A stretch of 64,000 nucleotides of DNA from Acholeplasmataceae bacterium UBA4853 (GTDB lineage Bacteria > Bacillota_I > Bacilli_A > Acholeplasmatales > Acholeplasmataceae). Below are positions 35,234 through 43,572 of this stretch, in pieces. How positions within the stretch are numbered: the first letter of the stretch is position 1; every line of letters starts with the position of its first letter. A model generated the notes under the pieces. That model did no database searches. It worked only from the letters and a program-made list of their open reading frames with translations, and had not been told where the DNA came from. Location of the stretch: positions 38,653 through 102,652 of the forward strand of contig DHEJ01000036.1 in NCBI GenBank assembly GCA_002399815.1, read 5' to 3'. The translations under genes and the position numbers were made by a program.

Positions 35234-35965
35234 TTAAAATATATTATTTATGGTTTTTTCTTTATTTAAGTGGTCAATTAATGATTTTCTTTGACTTTGT
35301 AGATAGTCTTTACGAACATTGATAAAGTTTTTTATAACAAGTGATTCATGGTCTTTGAAATAGTCTAATGAAGCAGTAAGTGTTTTAATATAGCCTTCTA
35401 TTTTGAAATGTATCATTTCAAATAATGCGGTATATGCTTCATTTTTCATATAGGTATTTTCAAAGGAATAATCTAATCCGTAATCCTCAATAAGTTGAAG
35501 TGGATAATGTATTTTACCACTAAGTTTTAATGCATTATCATGTTTTAAAATGTATGTTAATATATCAATTTTAGCAATGTTACTTATGATATTTATATGT
35601 CTAGCGGCAAGATTATCTGTGATTAAAAATAAAAATCCATAAGTTGATTGATTGTTTGAATATAATAATAAATCATCAAATCTTTTAATCTTAGGTTGTT
35701 TAATGTATTCGATTTTAAATTTAGCATATTCGATTAACCATTGTAGAAAAAGATAAGGATGATCAAAGTTGGTTTTTCTTAAATGACTAAATAATTTATC
35801 TTTTTCTGTATAACCGTTTAGATAGGATAAAACACGTTTGATATAACTATTAAGTAACTCCATATCATCCGTATTAAAAACATAGTTTAAGTGTTCTGAG
35901 ATTGTTTCATATAAAAATCTAATTTTCTTATCTTTAACGACTTTAAAATCCTCTATTTGAATCAT
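35234..35965 (-). CDS. Divergent squalene/phytoene synthase-like protein, probably non-catalytic
   Basis: A 243-residue all-helical protein. Several segments line up with the squalene/phytoene synthase fold in order: LYETISEHLNYVFNTDD near the N-terminus (first aspartate region), FDDLLLYSNNQSTYGFLFL (the 'YC..VAG.VG' helix), and GKIHYPLQLIEDYGLD (the 'GR.YLP...L...GL' turn). The family's DxxxD motifs are not kept, so it may be a pseudoenzyme or an accessory protein. Acholeplasmas make carotenoids, which gives a context but no proof. It is divergent from a ComK-like gene. Homology is inference by eye. Confidence 0.4.
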   Translation of the reverse strand: MIQIEDFKVVKDKKIRFLYETISEHLNYVFNTDDMELLNSYIKRVLSYLNGYTEKDKLFSHLRKTNFDHPYLFLQWLIEYAKFKIEYIKQPKIKRFDDLLLYSNNQSTYGFLFLITDNLAARHINIISNIAKIDILTYILKHDNALKLSGKIHYPLQLIEDYGLDYSFENTYMKNEAYTALFEMIHFKIEGYIKTLTASLDYFKDHESLVIKNFINVRKDYLQSQRKSLIDHLNKEKTINNIF

Positions 35966-36039
35966 AATTGGAAACCTGCTTAACTTTTCTTTTTATGTCC
36001 ATTATAACATTATATAATGATTAAAAACGAAAGGAAATC

Positions 36040-36444
36040 ATGATGATTTATTATATTAAAAATGAAGTGGGTGGTGCATTTATTTACCCCTTTAAAAGAT
36101 ATGCAGGTGCAAGTACCTTAAGTACGGTTAAAAGTTTATGTTTGAAACATTTATTTACACTAGAAGGGTATTTAAAAAGTGCTAAAAAAATTTTAAACAT
36201 TCAATATAAAATTCCTATAATTATAAGTAGAAGTACTGCTTTATTTAGCATTAAAGGTTATAAAGATTATGAAAATATTTGGATTAATTATCATGCCATT
36301 AAAGAAATATATTATCAGAAAGAGATGATAGTTTTTATCTTTGATACGCATCATTTATTAGAGGTTAAGCTATCATCAAAAAGTTATCAAAGAATAGTCA
36401 TAACTATATTTGAGATACTAAAGTATAAAGATAGTTTAGAATGA
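36040..36444 (+). CDS. ComK-like protein
   Basis: A 134-residue protein resembling the competence regulator ComK. Matching segments are SLCLKHLFTLEGYLKSAKKIL, seen here as CLKHLFTLEGYLKSAKKIL, then YKIPIIISRSTALFSIKGY, ENIWINYHAIKEI and VKLSSKSYQRIVITI, which follow the ComK order (Cys/Arg block, KxPI, IWINYHxI, SxxSxxR). It is shorter than Bacillus ComK (about 190) because both ends are trimmed. TATAAT lies at 36013-36018. ATG codons at 36040 and 36043 both fit AAAGGA. Whether it acts in DNA uptake is unknown. Confidence 0.6.
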   Translation: MMIYYIKNEVGGAFIYPFKRYAGASTLSTVKSLCLKHLFTLEGYLKSAKKILNIQYKIPIIISRSTALFSIKGYKDYENIWINYHAIKEIYYQKEMIVFIFDTHHLLEVKLSSKSYQRIVITIFEILKYKDSLE

Positions 36445-36446
36445 AT

Positions 36447-36478
36447 GCACTTTCATTAAATATCATGATGGAAAGTGC
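36447..36478. promoter_or_regulatory. Inverted repeat overlapping the pgk promoter
   Basis: GCACTTTC (36447-36454) and GAAAGTGC (36471-36478) are an 8-bp inverted repeat 16 nt apart. The right arm covers the -35 region of pgk. No T-run follows, so an operator is more likely than a terminator. Confidence 0.4.
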
Positions 36479-36497
36479 TATGCCTTCATGGTATAAT
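36469..36497 (+). promoter_or_regulatory. Promoter of the pgk operon
   Basis: TGGAAA (36469-36474) and TATAAT (36492-36497) are 17 nt apart, 37 nt before the pgk ATG. Confidence 0.55.
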
Positions 36498-36534
36498 ATG
36501 ATGTGTAAAAAGCGATTATAAAAAGGAGATTACA

Positions 36535-37734
36535 ATGGCTAAAAAGACTTTAAGAGACATCGATTTAAAAAATAAAAAAGTGCTTGTTCGTGTGGACTTC
36601 AATGTTCCTTTAAACAAAGACGGTTCAATTTCGGATGATACAAGAATCGTTGCTGCCCTACCTACGGTTGAATACGTAATTAAACATGGTGGTAAGGCAA
36701 TCTTATTTTCTCACTTAGGTAGAATTAAGACTGCTGATGATAAAGCAACAAATTCAATGCGTCCTGTTGCACAAAGACTTGCAGAACTTTTAGATAAAGA
36801 AGTGATGTTTGTTGATGAAACAAGAGGAGAAAGACTGGAAGCAGCAATTGATTCATTAAGTGCTGGTGATGTCTTAATGTTTGAAAATACAAGATTTGAA
36901 GATTTAGATGGTAATAAAGAATCTAAAAATAATCCTGAATTAGGTAAATACTGGGCATCATTAGGAGAAGTATTTGTTAATGATGCGTTTGGTACTGCAC
37001 ATAGAGCACATGCATCTAACGTGGGTATCTCACAAAATATTAAAGAAACAGTTGCAGGATTATTACTTGAAAAAGAAATTAACTTTATTGGTGGTGCGTT
37101 AGAAAATCCTAAACGTCCATTTGTTGCAATTCTTGGTGGAGCGAAAGTTTCTGATAAGATTGAAGTGATTCAAAACTTATTAAAAGTAGCTGATAAAGTC
37201 TTAATCGGTGGTGGTATGGCATTTACTTTCTTAAAAGCACAAGGCTTTGAAGTAGGTAAATCACTTGTTGAACTTGATAAAGTTGATCTTGCTAAAGATT
37301 TATTAAAACAAGCAAATGGTAAGATTGAATTAGGATTTGATGTTGTAACTGGTAAAGCATTTGATGCAAATACAGAAACTCATGTGAGAAATTTCAATGA
37401 AATTCCTGCAGATGAAATGGGACTTGATATTGGACCTAAGACAGTAAAAGCATTTACTGAAGTTATTAGAAGTGCAAAAACAGTCGTATGGAATGGACCT
37501 CAAGGTGTATTTGAAATGGATGCATTTGCTAATGGTACTAAACAAGTTGCTTTAGCTTTAGCAGATCTTTATCCAAATGCGATTACAATTGTTGGTGGTG
37601 GGGATTCAGCTGCTGCTGTAGCTAAATTTGATTTAGAATCTAAATTTGCACATATTTCAACTGGTGGCGGTGCTTCACTAGAATATCTAGAAGGTAAAGT
37701 ATTACCAGGTATTTCTGCCGTTTCGGAAAAATAA
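36535..37734 (+). CDS. pgk: Phosphoglycerate kinase
   Basis: A 399-residue glycolytic enzyme that makes ATP from 1,3-bisphosphoglycerate. Family motifs are KVLVRVDFNVPL, the substrate His/Arg segments (LFSHLGR and GTAHRAHAS), AILGGAKVSDKI and the nucleotide loop GGGDSAAAV. Length is normal. AAAAGGAG precedes the ATG. It leads an operon with an HTH-cupin regulator, an HPr-like protein and tpiA. Confidence 0.97.
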   Translation: MAKKTLRDIDLKNKKVLVRVDFNVPLNKDGSISDDTRIVAALPTVEYVIKHGGKAILFSHLGRIKTADDKATNSMRPVAQRLAELLDKEVMFVDETRGERLEAAIDSLSAGDVLMFENTRFEDLDGNKESKNNPELGKYWASLGEVFVNDAFGTAHRAHASNVGISQNIKETVAGLLLEKEINFIGGALENPKRPFVAILGGAKVSDKIEVIQNLLKVADKVLIGGGMAFTFLKAQGFEVGKSLVELDKVDLAKDLLKQANGKIELGFDVVTGKAFDANTETHVRNFNEIPADEMGLDIGPKTVKAFTEVIRSAKTVVWNGPQGVFEMDAFANGTKQVALALADLYPNAITIVGGGDSAAAVAKFDLESKFAHISTGGGASLEYLEGKVLPGISAVSEK

Positions 37735-37736
37735 TC

Positions 37737-38282
37737 ATGGATATCGGCAAGAAAATTAGGGCACTCAGACTTGGAAATAATCTGACTCAAGAAGAACTTG
37801 CTAACAGACTAGAATTAACTAAAGGCTATATTTCACAATTAGAAAATAATTTGACCTCACCGTCGATTCATACATTATTTGCTTTACTTGAGGTACTAGG
37901 CGTAGAAACATATGAGTTCTTTTCTAAACCAGAAGATGAAGATGCAAAAATTGTATTTACTAAAGAAGATTTTTATGAAAAAGAAAATGAAGATTTAGGT
38001 TCCATGATTTCATGGATTGTGCCAAATGCACAAAAATATGAAATGGAACCAATCATCATTGAAATCAAACCAGGTGGGCAATCAACCATTGATGACTCAC
38101 ATCCAGGTGAAGAGTTTGGTTATGTATTAGAAGGTCAAGTTACACTTGTATTAAATAAAAAAAGATTTATAATAAAAAAGGGTGAAACCTTTTACTATAT
38201 GGCTAACAAAGAGCACTATTTGATAAACACCGGTAATAGTATGGCTCGGGTCCTATGGATATCAACACCACCGATGTTTTAA
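37737..38282 (+). CDS. XRE-family regulator with cupin domain
   Basis: A 181-residue protein. Residues 1-60 are an HTH of the XRE type (KIRALRLGNNLTQEELANRLELTKGYISQLE, recognition part TKGYISQLENN). Residues about 110-178 are a cupin barrel (GEEFGYVLEGQVTLVLN and GETFYYMANKEHYLIN). Such proteins often sense a small metabolite. It starts 2 nt after the pgk stop and lies between two glycolytic genes, so it may tune this operon or link it to another pathway. Confidence 0.85.
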   Translation: MDIGKKIRALRLGNNLTQEELANRLELTKGYISQLENNLTSPSIHTLFALLEVLGVETYEFFSKPEDEDAKIVFTKEDFYEKENEDLGSMISWIVPNAQKYEMEPIIIEIKPGGQSTIDDSHPGEEFGYVLEGQVTLVLNKKRFIIKKGETFYYMANKEHYLINTGNSMARVLWISTPPMF

Positions 38283-38295
38283 AAAGGAGAAAAAA

Positions 38296-38541
38296 ATGGA
38301 AAAAGAAATTATCATTGGCTCAACTGCAGGTCTACACGCAACCCTTGCTGCAAAAGTTGTTCAAACAGCATCAAAATATGCAGTAGATATCAAACTTTAT
38401 TATAAAGATAAAACTGTTGACTTAAAATCTATTTTAGGATTAATGAGTCTTGCTGTACCTAAGGGAGAAAACGTTAAGATTGTAGCATCTGGCCCTCATG
38501 CCGAAGAAGCAATCAAAGACATTTCATCTATTTTAGGGTAA
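38296..38541 (+). CDS. HPr-like protein with altered PTS active site
   Basis: An 81-residue protein of the HPr fold. The regulatory serine is kept (Ser45 in LKSILGLMSL, equal to Ser46 of Bacillus HPr), as is the active-site His14. However, the HARPA motif reads HATLA: the Arg needed for phosphate transfer is Thr16 and the Pro is Leu17. This suggests weak or no PTS phosphotransfer but intact control by HPr kinase, similar to Crh. No PTS gene is in the window. AAAAAGGAG precedes the ATG. It sits between the regulator gene and tpiA. Confidence 0.85.
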   Translation: MEKEIIIGSTAGLHATLAAKVVQTASKYAVDIKLYYKDKTVDLKSILGLMSLAVPKGENVKIVASGPHAEEAIKDISSILG

Positions 38542-38551
38542 TCTTTTAATT

Positions 38552-39319
38552 ATGTCAAAAAGAATACCTGTTATCGCAGCTAACTGGAAAATGTACAAAA
38601 CTAAAGATGAGGCTTTAGCGTTTGTTTTTGCTGTGAATGAAAGTGTCCCACCTAAAAACAAAGTGGAATCAATTATTTGTGCACCAGCGATTTTATTAAA
38701 CCTACTTGTAAAAAGAGAAGGTGATCGTTTAAGAATTGGTGGACAAAACATGCACTATAAAGATGAGGGTGCTTTTACTGGTGAAAATTCACCTGCTCAA
38801 GTTAAAACATCTGGTGCTGATTATATTTTAATTGGACACTCTGAACGTAGATCATACTTTAATGAAACTGATGAAACAGTTAACTTAAAGATGCATGCAG
38901 CATTTAAATATGAATTAACACCGATTTTATGTGTTGGTGAACAGCTAACAGATAGAGAATCAAATATGACTAAACAAGTGCTTGATATGCAACTTGCAAA
39001 AGCATTTGAAAAAATTGATGAACAAAAAGCTGTTAAAACCATTGTTGCTTATGAACCTGTATGGGCAATTGGTACTGGTAAAACAGCAACCCCTGAAATG
39101 GCAAATGATACAATCAAAGAAATCCGTAAGACATTAGCAAAAATTTATAGTCAAAAAGCGGCTGATTCGATTCGTATTTTATATGGTGGTTCAGTTAAAC
39201 CAGATAATATTGATGTATTATTAAAAGAATCTGACATCGATGGTGCATTAATTGGTGGTGCAGCGCTTGATCCAAATAATTTCTTAGTATTTACAGAAGC
39301 AGCAAAAAATAAAGCATAA
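38552..39319 (+). CDS. tpiA: Triosephosphate isomerase
   Basis: A 255-residue glycolytic enzyme. Catalytic Lys in AANWKMYKT, His in IGHSERRSYF and Glu in VAYEPVWAIGTGKTATP are all present, with the phosphate loop YGGSVKPDN and GALIGGAAL. It is the last gene of the pgk operon. A strong terminator follows. Confidence 0.97.
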   Translation: MSKRIPVIAANWKMYKTKDEALAFVFAVNESVPPKNKVESIICAPAILLNLLVKREGDRLRIGGQNMHYKDEGAFTGENSPAQVKTSGADYILIGHSERRSYFNETDETVNLKMHAAFKYELTPILCVGEQLTDRESNMTKQVLDMQLAKAFEKIDEQKAVKTIVAYEPVWAIGTGKTATPEMANDTIKEIRKTLAKIYSQKAADSIRILYGGSVKPDNIDVLLKESDIDGALIGGAALDPNNFLVFTEAAKNKA

Positions 39320-39334
39320 AATTATAAAGTATAA

Positions 39335-39366
39335 AACGCATACCAAAAGTATGCGTTCTTTTTTAA
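39335..39366 (+). terminator. Terminator of the pgk-tpiA operon
   Basis: AACGCATAC and GTATGCGTT form a perfect 9-bp stem with a 5-nt loop, followed by a C and seven T. Confidence 0.9.
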
Positions 39367-39386
39367 TATGTTTGTAGGTATAAAAA

Positions 39387-39415
39387 AAAGACTCCAAAAT
39401 GAAACTGGAATCTTT
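39387..39415 (-). terminator. Terminator of rpsD
   Basis: AAAGACTCCA and TGGAATCTTT pair with one mismatch. Eight T follow on the minus strand. Confidence 0.75.
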
Positions 39416-39425
39416 AATTGGTTTA

Positions 39426-40022
39426 TTATCTGTTGTAGAATTCGACAATCAGTTGTTCATTTACATCAAATAAGAATTCATTTCTCTCTGGCAATCTTGA
39501 GAATGTTCCTACGCCATTTGCATCTAAAGCTACATAATCTACGTGAGCAAATTGTGCTTCTAATGCATCCTTAACCACAACAAGACTCTTACTCTTTTCT
39601 CTAAGAGCGATTGTTTGGCCTGGAGTTAGACGGTATGATGGAATATCAACTTTTTGTCCGTCAACTAAGATGTGTCCATGGTTTACTAATTGTCTTGCTT
39701 GAGCACGAGTTCTTGCAAAACCTAGTCTGTAGACGATGTTATCTAATCTTGACTCTAAGAGTTTTAAGAAGTTAACACCTGATTTACCAGCTAACTTAGA
39801 AGCTTCAAAGAATGTTTTCTTGAATTGTTTTTCGGATACTCCGTAAACAAAACGTACTTTTTGCTTTTCTTGTAACTGTACACCATAGTCAGATAACTTG
39901 CTACGGCGTTGACCGTGTTGTCCTGGAGCGAATGGTCTTTTCTTTAATTCTTTTCCTGATTCAGAAATAGAGAAATTTAAACGTCTAGAAACTTTCCAAG
40001 TTGGACCTGTATAACGTGACAT
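39426..40022 (-). CDS. rpsD: 30S ribosomal protein S4
   Basis: A 198-residue primary 16S rRNA-binding protein. It has the N-terminal SRYTGPTWKVSRRL, the RPFAPGQHGQRR segment and the S4 domain (LESRLDNIVYRLGFARTRAQARQLV, core RLGFARTRAQARQ; then NHGHILVDGQKV). GGAGG lies before the ATG. The zinc-binding cysteines of some S4 forms are absent. It stands alone, and its leader folds into hairpins. Confidence 0.97.
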   Translation of the reverse strand: MSRYTGPTWKVSRRLNFSISESGKELKKRPFAPGQHGQRRSKLSDYGVQLQEKQKVRFVYGVSEKQFKKTFFEASKLAGKSGVNFLKLLESRLDNIVYRLGFARTRAQARQLVNHGHILVDGQKVDIPSYRLTPGQTIALREKSKSLVVVKDALEAQFAHVDYVALDANGVGTFSRLPERNEFLFDVNEQLIVEFYNR

Positions 40023-40165
40023 ATTGAATTTACCTCCTTTTTATTTTTGGGTAAACACAACCATAGCGATTTTATATAATCCACATAATACTTTTCACTT
40101 TCAAGCAGAAGAAAGTTACTTGGTTCATCCTTACGATGAAGGGATATTTATAATACCATTTTGGC
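40023..40165 (-). promoter_or_regulatory. rpsD leader with hairpins and promoter
   Basis: On the minus strand, GTCAAA and TTATAA, 17 nt apart, precede a leader of about 130 nt. It holds a 6-bp hairpin (40124-40129 with 40135-40140) and a second (40097-40102 with 40111-40116). Bacterial rpsD is commonly autoregulated by S4 binding to its leader, so this is a candidate S4 site. I could not match it to a known RNA family by eye. Confidence 0.4.
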
Positions 40166-40188
40166 CTGCTTTTGACCGCTTATTTATT

Positions 40189-40653
40189 TTATATTAAACC
40201 CGCATTAAAGTCAATGTATTTTTCAAGTAATTGACCGAATTGTTGTAGAAAATGTACTAAATCTTGATCGAAGCGGTTTGTAACCGGTGCATCGATGTCA
40301 AATATAGCCCAAACTTTACCTGCGTGCATGATTGGAACAACAACCTCAGATTGACTAAGTGGGTCACACATAATATGGTTTTCTATTTTATTAACATCTT
40401 CAACGACTATGATTTCTTTTTTCAAGTAGCCTGTACCTACAACGCCTTTACCTGGAGGTATGATGTTACATGCAACTTTTCCTTGAAATGGTCCTAAAGT
40501 TAAATCTTTTTGTGTATATAAATAGAATCCAACCCAGTTTAAATGATCAATATTTTGCTTAATGAATGCTGATGCATTACTAAGTAATGATAAGTTGTTG
40601 GGTTCATCCTTAAATAATTCGTTTGCACTTTGCAATAATATGCCATAATTCAT
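40189..40653 (-). CDS. GAF-domain free methionine-(R)-sulfoxide reductase
   Basis: A 154-residue single GAF domain of the fRMsr/YtsP family, which reduces free methionine-R-sulfoxide. Segments: NWVGFYLY, LGPFQGKVACNII, GKGVVGTGY, HIMCDPLSQSEVVVPI and AIFDIDAP. Of the three family cysteines, those in VAC and MCDP remain, but the usual Cys in GVCGT is Val. An upstream in-frame GTG (40662) overlaps the GAGGTG ribosome binding site, so the ATG at 40653 is the better start. It is divergent from thiI over a very short promoter region. Confidence 0.85.
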   Translation of the reverse strand: MNYGILLQSANELFKDEPNNLSLLSNASAFIKQNIDHLNWVGFYLYTQKDLTLGPFQGKVACNIIPPGKGVVGTGYLKKEIIVVEDVNKIENHIMCDPLSQSEVVVPIMHAGKVWAIFDIDAPVTNRFDQDLVHFLQQFGQLLEKYIDFNAGLI

Positions 40654-40672
40654 AAAAATCACCTCTGTTTAG

Positions 40673-40692
40673 TATACCATAAATGGTATAAT
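40673..40692. promoter_or_regulatory. Palindrome overlapping two divergent promoters (fRMsr and thiI)
   Basis: TATACCAT and ATGGTATA form an 8-bp palindrome around AA. TATAAT (40687-40692) serves thiI, and TATACT on the minus strand serves the fRMsr gene. A factor bound here would block both -10 boxes. Confidence 0.5.
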
Positions 40693-40709
40693 GATTCATG
40701 GTGATAATT

Positions 40710-41954
40710 ATGAAAGAAATAATTTTAGTAAGATTTGGTGACTTAGTCTTAAAGGGTAAAAATAAACCTGCATTTATTAACCAAATCAAAAGAATACTGA
40801 AAAATAAATTAAAGGATTTAAATGTAAAATTCGAGTATCAACATGATCGAATCTTTTTACATTTAGAATCCGATAATAAGGATTTAGTCTTAAAACAACT
40901 CAGTTATGTAACAGGTGTTCATTCGTATTCATTTGTTTATAAAACAGATAAAGATTTAACTAAGATTGCAGAGCTTGCAATTGATGTGATTCAAAAAGAG
41001 ATTGAACGACCAACAACATTTAAAATAGATACAAAGCGTGCAGATAAGAATTTCCCAATGACTTCATTAGAAATCTCTCAAAAGTTAGCGAGTATGATTT
41101 TACCTTCTGTGAGTGGATTAATCGTTGATGTGCATCATCCAAATCAAGTATTAAATGTTGAAATCAGACATGATTCAGCATATTTATATGTTGGTAAAAT
41201 ACCAGGATTAGGTGGTTTTCCAATAGGTTTAGGTGGTAAAGGATTAGTCATGTTAAGTGGCGGTATTGATTCTCCTGTTTCGGCATATTTGATGATGAAA
41301 CAAGGTATAGAAGTAGAGCTATTCCATTTTGAGTCCACACCCTTAACACCACTTGAGTCCGTTCAAAAAGTCATTGATATTGCTAAAAAGTTATCATTAT
41401 TTATGCCTTCAAATAAAATTAAATTACATTTAGTTCCTTTTACCAAACTTCATGAAGAAATCTTAAAGTTTGTTGATGATTCCTATATTATTACGATTAT
41501 GAGAAGAATGTTCTATCGTTTAGGTGAGACCTATGCAAATCTACATGGACTTCAAACATTAATCAATGGCGAATCAGTTGGACAAGTGGCATCACAAACA
41601 TTAGATTCGATTCGTGTGGTTGAAAATGTAACAAATATTCCAATTCTTAGACCAGTGATAACTTATGATAAAATAGATATTATAAAAATTGCACAAAAAA
41701 TTGAAACTTTTGATATTTCAATTCGTGCATTTAATGATTGTTGTTCAATTTATGTACCGTTACATCCGGTAACAAAACCAACACTCATTAAATCAGTTGA
41801 AGAAGAATCTAAATTTAATTATGAAGCATTATTAAATGAGATTATTCCTAATATTAGAACCTTAGTGATTCATCCAAATACCAAACTAGAAATAGCTGAA
41901 CATGGATTTGAGGTTAAGGATGCTTTAGAAAATTATTATGGGAGCAGAAAATAG
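40710..41954 (+). CDS. thiI: tRNA 4-thiouridine synthetase ThiI, short form
   Basis: A 414-residue enzyme that puts sulfur into tRNA uridine 8. It begins MKEIILVRFGDLVLKGKN, as usual. A ferredoxin-like and THUMP region fills residues about 1-165, and the PP-loop is VMLSGGIDSPVSAYL. There is no C-terminal rhodanese domain, as in Bacillus. An ATG at 40698 is in frame, but GGTGAT is 4 nt before the ATG at 40710. It is followed directly by an RNA methyltransferase gene. Confidence 0.92.
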   Translation: MKEIILVRFGDLVLKGKNKPAFINQIKRILKNKLKDLNVKFEYQHDRIFLHLESDNKDLVLKQLSYVTGVHSYSFVYKTDKDLTKIAELAIDVIQKEIERPTTFKIDTKRADKNFPMTSLEISQKLASMILPSVSGLIVDVHHPNQVLNVEIRHDSAYLYVGKIPGLGGFPIGLGGKGLVMLSGGIDSPVSAYLMMKQGIEVELFHFESTPLTPLESVQKVIDIAKKLSLFMPSNKIKLHLVPFTKLHEEILKFVDDSYIITIMRRMFYRLGETYANLHGLQTLINGESVGQVASQTLDSIRVVENVTNIPILRPVITYDKIDIIKIAQKIETFDISIRAFNDCCSIYVPLHPVTKPTLIKSVEEESKFNYEALLNEIIPNIRTLVIHPNTKLEIAEHGFEVKDALENYYGSRK

Positions 41955-42659
41955 ATGATTGAGTCAAAAGATAATTCTAGATTTAGAAACTGGATGAAAT
42001 TAAAACTCAAAAAATATAGAGATGAACAAGATCTATTTTTAGTCTATGGTCCTAAACTTGTAAATTTAGCAATTGATCGTGGGTATGCTGTTGAAGTACT
42101 TACATCAAATCCTAATGTTCAAGGTACATTACTTAGTCAAAAATTAATGGATGAATTATCATTAACCGAAACAACCTTTGATTTGGTTGCTGTTTGTAAG
42201 AAGATGAGTAGAAAAATTTCAACAAAAAACATTTTAGTTTTAGAAGATATTCAAAATCCAGATAATGTTGGGGCATTAATTAGAAGTGCTGTTGCATTTG
42301 GATTTAATCATGTTGTTTTATCTTTAAAAAGTGCCGATTTATATAATGAAAAAACAATTAGAGCATCTGGTGGTGCACTCTTTGATTGTTTTGTTGAAAG
42401 ATTAGATATTATTGAGTTTATTAAAGAAAAAAAGTTAGAAAATTTCCAAGTGTTTGGTGCAGATGCGCATCAAACAAGTAAAAAACCACAAAACGATCAA
42501 CCTCTTATTTTAGTTTTAGGTAATGAAGGTCGTGGATTATCTGATGAGGTAAAAAACCACGTTGATGGATTAATCCAAATTAAGACCAATGATGTTGAAA
42601 GTTTAAATGTTGTTGTTGCTGGAAGTATTTTAATGTATGAATGGAAGAATGTCTTATGA
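41955..42659 (+). CDS. TrmH/SpoU-family RNA 2'-O-methyltransferase
   Basis: A 234-residue SPOUT enzyme that methylates rRNA or tRNA ribose. The three family motifs are present: LEDIQNPDNVGALIRSAVAFG, seen in parts as NPDNVGALIRSA, then LVLGNEGRGLS and IQIKTNDVESLNVVVAGSI. The N-terminal part is the usual substrate-binding domain. It starts immediately after the thiI stop and shares ATGA with the next gene. The exact target is not readable. Confidence 0.88.
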   Translation: MIESKDNSRFRNWMKLKLKKYRDEQDLFLVYGPKLVNLAIDRGYAVEVLTSNPNVQGTLLSQKLMDELSLTETTFDLVAVCKKMSRKISTKNILVLEDIQNPDNVGALIRSAVAFGFNHVVLSLKSADLYNEKTIRASGGALFDCFVERLDIIEFIKEKKLENFQVFGADAHQTSKKPQNDQPLILVLGNEGRGLSDEVKNHVDGLIQIKTNDVESLNVVVAGSILMYEWKNVL

Positions 42660-43552
42660 AACCAATCATTTCCTCTTTTCTAGATTATGATCATAACAGT
42701 TTAGAAACTCAAATCGAACTTGCCAATAAGTTAGATTTTTCTCATGTCATTATTAGAAAAGTCGCTGGGGAAAAGATTAATCAACTCAGTGAACAGGCTT
42801 TTGAAAATCTATCTCATGAAACAAGAACTAGAAAAGTGATTGCAGTAGACCCATTATTAGATTCAATTCCGATTAGAGATCAATCAAGACTAGAATCTTA
42901 TAACCAGGCACTGGATTTGGCAGCATATCGTGCAAAAGAATTAAAAGCACAATACATAATTTACACACTACCAAAGTTCGATGATCTCATTCAAGATAAA
43001 GATAATATTTTAGAAATTGTTAGACAACAAGTAGCCATTATTAAAAAAAGAAAAATAGATGTTTTAATTAAACCATTTGATCAACATAAATCGCAAACCT
43101 ATAGATATATTTTAGATGAACTAAAAGATCCAAAAGTACGTCTTATTTTTGATCCGGTTTACCTTTATAAAATTAAAGAAGCGATGGTGACTTCTCTTAG
43201 AATATTAAAAGATTATATTAGTCTTTTAATCATCAATGATGTCGATTCTAAATATGCACCAAGACTGATTGGTCGAGGTGGCTTTATTAATCTGAAGGAC
43301 TTAATTAAACGCTTTATTAAACAACCTTTTAATGGCTATGTTGTATTAGACTCAGGGTTAGTTGAATTAATACCGAAAGCGTCTAAATATCAATGGTATG
43401 AACGTTTATTTGATGCCAATAAACGGCATGAACATAAGATTATGAATGATTTTATCCATTTGAATAAAAATCAGGATACTTATACCATTATAAAAGTTCA
43501 GATAGCTGTTTTAAATTTAATGTTTTTAAACAAAAAAGTTACACTAGAATAA
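42656..43552 (+). CDS. TIM-barrel protein of the xylose isomerase-like/AP endonuclease 2 family
   Basis: A 298-residue protein resembling sugar-phosphate isomerases/epimerases (AP2Ec fold): LANKLDFSHVIIRK, a central strand with VLIKPFD, VRLIFDPVYLYK, and ISLLIINDVD before GRGGFINLKDLIK. These give the barrel strands with possible metal ligands. The last 40 residues are helical and unassigned. An upstream ATG at 42641 is in frame, but 42656 gives a 4-nt ATGA overlap and is preferred. Substrate unknown. It precedes a GH20 enzyme, so a sugar role is plausible. Confidence 0.65.
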   Translation: MKPIISSFLDYDHNSLETQIELANKLDFSHVIIRKVAGEKINQLSEQAFENLSHETRTRKVIAVDPLLDSIPIRDQSRLESYNQALDLAAYRAKELKAQYIIYTLPKFDDLIQDKDNILEIVRQQVAIIKKRKIDVLIKPFDQHKSQTYRYILDELKDPKVRLIFDPVYLYKIKEAMVTSLRILKDYISLLIINDVDSKYAPRLIGRGGFINLKDLIKRFIKQPFNGYVVLDSGLVELIPKASKYQWYERLFDANKRHEHKIMNDFIHLNKNQDTYTIIKVQIAVLNLMFLNKKVTLE

Positions 43553-43572
43553 TTCTTAGGAAGGTAGTAATT

